NCBI RefSeq assembly: GCF_003369915.1
Contig: NC_046673.1
Location: 6,618,001 to 6,682,000, forward strand
Direction of reading: 5' to 3'
Source: Drosophila miranda
Taxonomy: Eukaryota > Arthropoda > Insecta > Diptera > Drosophilidae
Length of the DNA: 64,000 nucleotides
Shown here one piece after another: positions 59,592-64,000 of the stretch. The notes beneath the pieces were generated by a model that saw nothing but the letters and a program-made list of their open reading frames with translations, had not been told where the DNA came from and made no database searches. The position numbers and the translations under genes were made by a program. Within the stretch, counting starts at the first letter, position 1. Every line of letters begins with the position of its first letter.

Positions 59592-62500
59592 ATGGAATCA
59601 ATTGTTTTGCATTCGGATGTGGCTCGTCTGGTATTGGGTAATTACTGTTTACTGTTTACATCCGTAAACACTTGTAATTCTGTTGTGGCATTTTCTTTTG
59701 TGGCTTGGCTCCCCGCTCCCTTGCAGGTTACCTGGTGAATCAGGATCTGAAAAAGCCGCTCACACACTGTGCCGCACATCGCCGCACTTGCGGCAGGAAT
59801 GCGTTGCCCTCAAGCGGGGCCTGCAGACGCACAACTCCTGCTCTTGCGGCAGTACAGTTAACATATGTATGCTTCTACTTTTAGTGGCCCCGGCTCTGCA
59901 GAAGCTGCCGCTGGAGCTGCGCCATCAGTTGCAACAGCTCAAGCTATCCGAGCGCGTCTTCGAGCTGATGAACATGGATCGCAACTCGAACACCAGCAAG
60001 CCAGCAGCAGCAGCGGGGGCGACCACCAGCACACCCAGCCAGGCCACCAGCCACGTGCATCGCAAAAGGAGACGCATGTAACTAGACACGGCTGATTGTG
60101 CTGCACAGGCCACAGCTCCACAGACGCGCACATTTCAAACGGAAACGTTTTATTTCAGACGCACCCAATCGCCTGTAGGATTCTCGCCATCGCCCACGTT
60201 AAGCAAGCGTCCGCGCCTCCTGCCACCTTACATTTGCTGCAGCCTGAACCGCGATAAGTCGCACATAAGCGGCTTTCTGGCCAGCCATGTGGACGACGAT
60301 GACGAAGTCGAAGCCGAAGATCAGGATGAGGATGAGGAGGAGTCAGAGGCGGAGAGCACCTTGGCCAGCGAGGATATAGGAGAAGAGGAGATGCCGCTAG
60401 AGCCGCGCAACAATTCCACGCCACGTCAAAACAACGACGAGGCCGAGCCGGAGCTAATGCTTACCCCACAAACAATGCCAGTGAGTGAAAACAACTCATA
60501 TCCAATCGGGATCAAATCGAATTGTAATCCCCCTCTCTCTCTCTCCCTTCCCGCACAGGAGCTAACGACGGCCATTATTAATAATCCCGATTTTCGTGAG
60601 ACTTTGGTCAAGAACATCAATGTGGCCCTGCAGACGGTGACCATTAACAATCCCACAGTTAGCTGTGATGCTATCCTGGACGGCCTGTTGCGTAACCAGA
60701 CGAACCAGACACAATGGAAGGCCAACCCATAGAAGAAGAAGCAGTAGCAGTAGCAGCAGCAACAAAAACAGCAGCCGCTTCTCCTTCAGTACAATTAGTG
60801 GCGCAGGCACAGGCACAGGCAGAGGCAGAGGAAGTGATTGAGCCTGCCAATGACCCGGAACCACCACAAACACCGCTGATCATACGCACTGCGGTGGCGG
60901 CTAATTCATGTGATGATCCCAACTTTTCCATCTCCAAGCTGATTGTCTTCAATTCGAATGAGAGTGTCCAGAAGCTGGTCAGAGCAGCAGATCCCACCGG
61001 CAGCGCCGCCTCCACCAATGTGAGCTTCACCAGTGAGAACCTTAGCCTGAACTTCGATCCTGGGGCAATGCTGACAGAGGCAGAGGCTGCCGCCGCGGGT
61101 CAGGTGTGCGTGGATGCCACCACTGGACAACTGACCTTTCCCATGTTCTACTCGAATGGAGGCATGCTCTCCCATCTGCCGTTTCTGGTGAACAACGAGT
61201 GGGTGGCCCAGCAGCTGGGCCCGGATGCCTTCGCCAATGCAGAGGACTCTCACATAGAGATCTCGCTGCCAGAGCCCATTACCTTTACAGCCGACCAGCT
61301 GCCGCCCAATTCGATAATCATCAACAGTGCCCAGAAGCAGCCACCGTTGATGCCACCCTCCCAGCTCATCGATGAAACGGCGGCGGCAGATGCGGCCGGT
61401 GTCGTGCTGCAGGCTGCTGCAGTGGAGGAAGAGAAGCAGGCAACAACAGCAGTAGCAGAAGAAAAGCCCAAGCAGCAGGAGGAGCAGGAGCATCAGCAGC
61501 AGGAGCCTCTGGCAGGGCAAGCTGCAATTCCACCCGCTTCGCTGGACTCCTCGCGGATGGTCATCGAACGGGCGACACCCTCCACATCGGGCATCATCAA
61601 TGTGAAGGCCTATCGCAGTCTCTCAACGCCCCGCAAGCGCACCTCCCACGTACGTACACTGACATTCTCGCCGAAAGTGCCGTCCGGAATGCTACCGAAT
61701 CCCAACACCACACCGCTGTCCACACGCAGGCTTGGAGTAGCCGCAGCCGCAGCCGCAGCCACTGCCGCTGGCAGCGCCAACGAGAAGCCCGTCATCAATA
61801 ATGTGGAGATCATACCAGCAGGATCCGCGCTGGCGCCCGTTTCCGTTTCGGATTTGAGTGCCAATGACACCGGACACGGTGTCCCGCCGCTGTTTGCGAT
61901 GGAAGAGTGCAGCAATCAGACGGTGATCAAGGCCTCATCGGCCAAGAAATCAAAGAAAAAAGCAGCGGAAGCAGCAGCAGCCGCGGCAGCTCCTGCCATG
62001 GCCGGCTGTGACGCCCAAGCGCAAGCAGAAGCGTCAGGCGGCGGTGAATGCCTGCAAGAGGATCATTGCTCAGGCACCCGCACTGGAGGCGGAACCAACG
62101 GCAGTGGCCCCAAACGAAATCGAGGCGGAGGCGTCGGCCAGCTCCTTGGATCCCAATGATAGTGCCGAGGCCAGCAAAGAGAACCAACAGAATCAGCCTC
62201 CAGATATGACCTCATCCACCAGCCAAAGGGATCCCGATGCGGGGCAGGACATGCTGGCTGCCTGGAATCGCCATTTGATTGGGTCCAGCAGCGATCTGGA
62301 GAATCGTCTGCGCGAGATCAATGCCAGGCAACAGGATGAAGCACCAACCCCCACTGTAAAGCAAACACGCCACCGTCGAAAGGTGACGTCTACCGCCAAG
62401 AAGAAAAAGGAGCCCAAGCCCGAGGCCAAGCCAGAACCCAAGGCCAATCCCAAGCCAGAGGTCAACGCCAAGCCGGAGCCCAAGGGCGGCTTTGGGGCCG

Positions 62501-62640
62501 ATCGCTTCTATTTGGGCCACTGGCAGGAGGGAATTGGCAAGCTGTTCAGCTTCGGTGGTCTCGGCGTTTGGACCATCATCGATGTCCTGCTCATTTCGAT
62601 GCACTATTTGGGACCGGCCGATGGTTCGCTCTACATTTAG
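59592..62640 (+). pseudogene. Chimeric mxc-amx gene 2, broken by several frameshifts
   Basis: Same exon plan (59,592-59,637; 59,727-60,077; 60,159-60,480; 60,559-62,640). Loss of one A in the A-run near 59,752 breaks the LisH exon. A deletion of about 62 bp near 60,694 (CGTAACCAGACGAACC) stops the frame at about 60,730. An insertion near 62,003 (GCCGGCTGTGACG) shifts it again. An extra 24 bp at about 61,099-61,122 (encoding QVCVDATT-like residues) is absent from gene 1 and keeps frame. The fusion joint at about 62,484 is identical to gene 1 and in frame with the local reading frame (62,008-62,640). Confidence 0.82.
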
Positions 62641-62802
62641 GGTGGGGTGTGCTTGGGGATCTGATCTATAGGTTTAAGAAGGACTGTTTGTTAGCCAAAA
62701 GCCTAGAACATAAGCAAAAATCTAACCATTACCATGTACATATGTATTTGTTTTGTTCAAGAACACATTATTACATAACGATAATCGAGTTTTATGCCAG
62801 GA

Positions 62803-64000
62803 CTATGCCTCTGTTGGGGGGCCAGAGGATGGCTCGCAAACGGCACCCACATCGTCATCGCCATCGTCGAATTTTGTGTGCTTGGCCAACACTTTGGAGA
62901 CCTTCTCGCGTCCCCGCTTCTGCTGTACGCGCACCTTCTTGGTGAGCTTCGCTTCGCGATCCTGTTCGATCTTGCGCCAGTACGTGGTCTCGGCTTGGCC
63001 ATCTAGCACCTTCAGTTGCCTCTCGGCACAGCTCAGCTGGCTCACCAACTCCTCGGCGGCGGTAGGTGTAGCCATGCGCAAGGTGGCCGCTTGATCACCC
63101 TCTTTAATGTCCACATACTTGATATCCGGATATTGGCGCATGTCGGTCTTGAACTCTTTGATATTGGTGCACGGCTCATGCAGCGTGCACTCGACAATGA
63201 GCCCCGGCTCGTACTTGAAGAGCGGTGTGCGCTCCTGGGAGGGATCCTCGGTGCGAACGGCGCTGCGACTGTCATCCGTCTCTCCGCCACCGGCTCCATA
63301 GAAATTCATGTTCATTTTGTGGACAGCCTTGCGACGCTTTGGCGGCACGGGCACGCTGGCCTCCGTCGCCCCACCGCCATCATCGGCATCGCTGAGCGGC
63401 TCGCCCTCCTCACCACCACCGCCAACGCTCGCGTTCGTGTTGTTAGTCTTCGTCTCCGATAACTGCTGGCCGCCAGTCGCCTGCATGGGTGTGCGCTTGC
63501 GTGGATGATTGGGATCCAACTGTTGCTGCTGCGACTCGCGCCACAACTTGGCCTTCGCCACGCTGACTAGGCGACGCTGCAGATTGAGGTATTTGTTGCG
63601 CAGACTGCACCAGCTAGTCTTTGGCAAGACCTTCAGCTCTACGGCGGTGGGATCAATGTTGGGTTTGTCTATGATGGCCTTCTTCTTGCGCTTGCGGCGA
63701 CGCTTCTTTGCTTCGTCAGCCTCTCCACCTCCAGCTCCCTCGCCCTCGCCAGCTGTTTGATCATCTTTCGCGCCGTTCTCCTCCTCCTCCGCCGTTGAGG
63801 CCTCCTGGTCCGATTCACTTGCGGTTTCTTCGGCAGTGGATGCCTCGCTAGGCTGGTGTTCCAGCTTTAGACGCTTAATGTCATGCTGATCCTCCTCCTT
63901 GGCCCTGCACGAGGCAAGGTCTCTCTTGCGACCCCGCTTGTTGGCATCTTCCTGCGATGCATCAACATTTTTGGACTGCTGTTGTTGCTGCTGAAATGAG
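62803..64000 (-). CDS. Larp7: Larp7, copy 3 (partial, runs off the window)
   Basis: C-terminal ~399 codons, open to the window edge. Contains the Lys-rich middle and xRRM. Small differences from the other copies: AETTYW for AETQYW and ELVSQL for ELVRQL. The N-terminus, with La motif and RRM1, lies beyond the window. Confidence 0.85.
   Translation of the reverse strand, partial: SFQQQQQQSKNVDASQEDANKRGRKRDLASCRAKEEDQHDIKRLKLEHQPSEASTAEETASESDQEASTAEEEENGAKDDQTAGEGEGAGGGEADEAKKRRRKRKKKAIIDKPNIDPTAVELKVLPKTSWCSLRNKYLNLQRRLVSVAKAKLWRESQQQQLDPNHPRKRTPMQATGGQQLSETKTNNTNASVGGGGEEGEPLSDADDGGGATEASVPVPPKRRKAVHKMNMNFYGAGGGETDDSRSAVRTEDPSQERTPLFKYEPGLIVECTLHEPCTNIKEFKTDMRQYPDIKYVDIKEGDQAATLRMATPTAAEELVSQLSCAERQLKVLDGQAETTYWRKIEQDREAKLTKKVRVQQKRGREKVSKVLAKHTKFDDGDDDVGAVCEPSSGPPTEA

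Larger units (their letters stand above)
56371..62484. repeat. Tandem unit 2 (about 6,114 bp)
   Basis: Same content as unit 1. The net 52-bp shortening comes from a deletion of about 62 bp near 60,694, a 13-bp loss near 59,363 (ACATCAAGCAATAGTTCACC reduced to ACATCACC) and small indels, partly offset by a 24-bp extra stretch near 61,099. A third unit starts at 62,485 and leaves the window. Confidence 0.9.

Overview
This is Drosophila DNA, most likely from the obscura group. It has short (44-90 bp) GT-AG introns and DRE (TATCGATA) and motif-1-like promoter elements. It carries DINE-1/INE-1-type interspersed repeats, and its genes read as almondex, Larp7, multi sex combs, crossveinless-c, Herc4 and a GCNA-type protease. 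The density of tandem duplication, nested transposons and decaying gene pieces looks like a non-recombining region: a Y or neo-Y, or pericentric heterochromatin. The Y/neo-Y reading (for example D. miranda) is inference; nothing in the window proves it.

Layout. (1) 1-24,259 and 40,386-49,513 hold four copies of one composite unit: a minus-strand GCNA-like SprT protease gene or its 3' remnant, its upstream spacer, in three copies a DINE-1-like repeat, and a plus-strand I-clade-like non-LTR retrotransposon. The first GCNA copy (1-2124) has a premature stop, the second and third (9,602 and 17,255) keep only exons 4-5, and the fourth (41,033-43,235) has five exons that join into an open 653-codon frame. 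Retrotransposon copies 1-3 end at the same internal truncation point, so they spread as part of the duplicated unit. Only copy 4 reaches a poly(A) tail. (2) The third unit is split at 24,260-40,385 by a minus-strand Ty3/gypsy-type LTR element with 199-bp LTRs and a 4-bp target duplication. This element holds about 10.5 kb of foreign DNA between its protease and reverse transcriptase: DINE-1-like copies at both edges, plus scrambled pieces of crossveinless-c (RhoGAP-START), Herc4 (RCC1 repeats without HECT) and an unidentified gene with a TPX2-like end. (3) 49,545-64,000 is the block amx > < Larp7 < > mxc. One intact amx is followed by a head-to-tail array of about 6.1-6.2 kb units, each running from the last part of amx through Larp7 to a truncated mxc.

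The most notable feature is the array junction. It fuses mxc (the NPAT homologue that organises the histone locus body) in frame to the last 51 codons of amx (TM2 domain). The first fusion is open over four exons (946 codons); the second is broken by several frameshifts. Larp7 is intact in two copies and open in a third that the window edge cuts.

The duplicated genes act mainly in the nucleus: GCNA-like protease (germline genome integrity), Larp7 (7SK/P-TEFb or snRNA binding) and mxc (histone transcription). Variant patterns among the four retrotransposon copies fail four-gamete tests, which points to gene conversion or unequal exchange between units. Coordinates of splice sites are my own reading of the sequence; names rest on remembered family sequences, not database searches.
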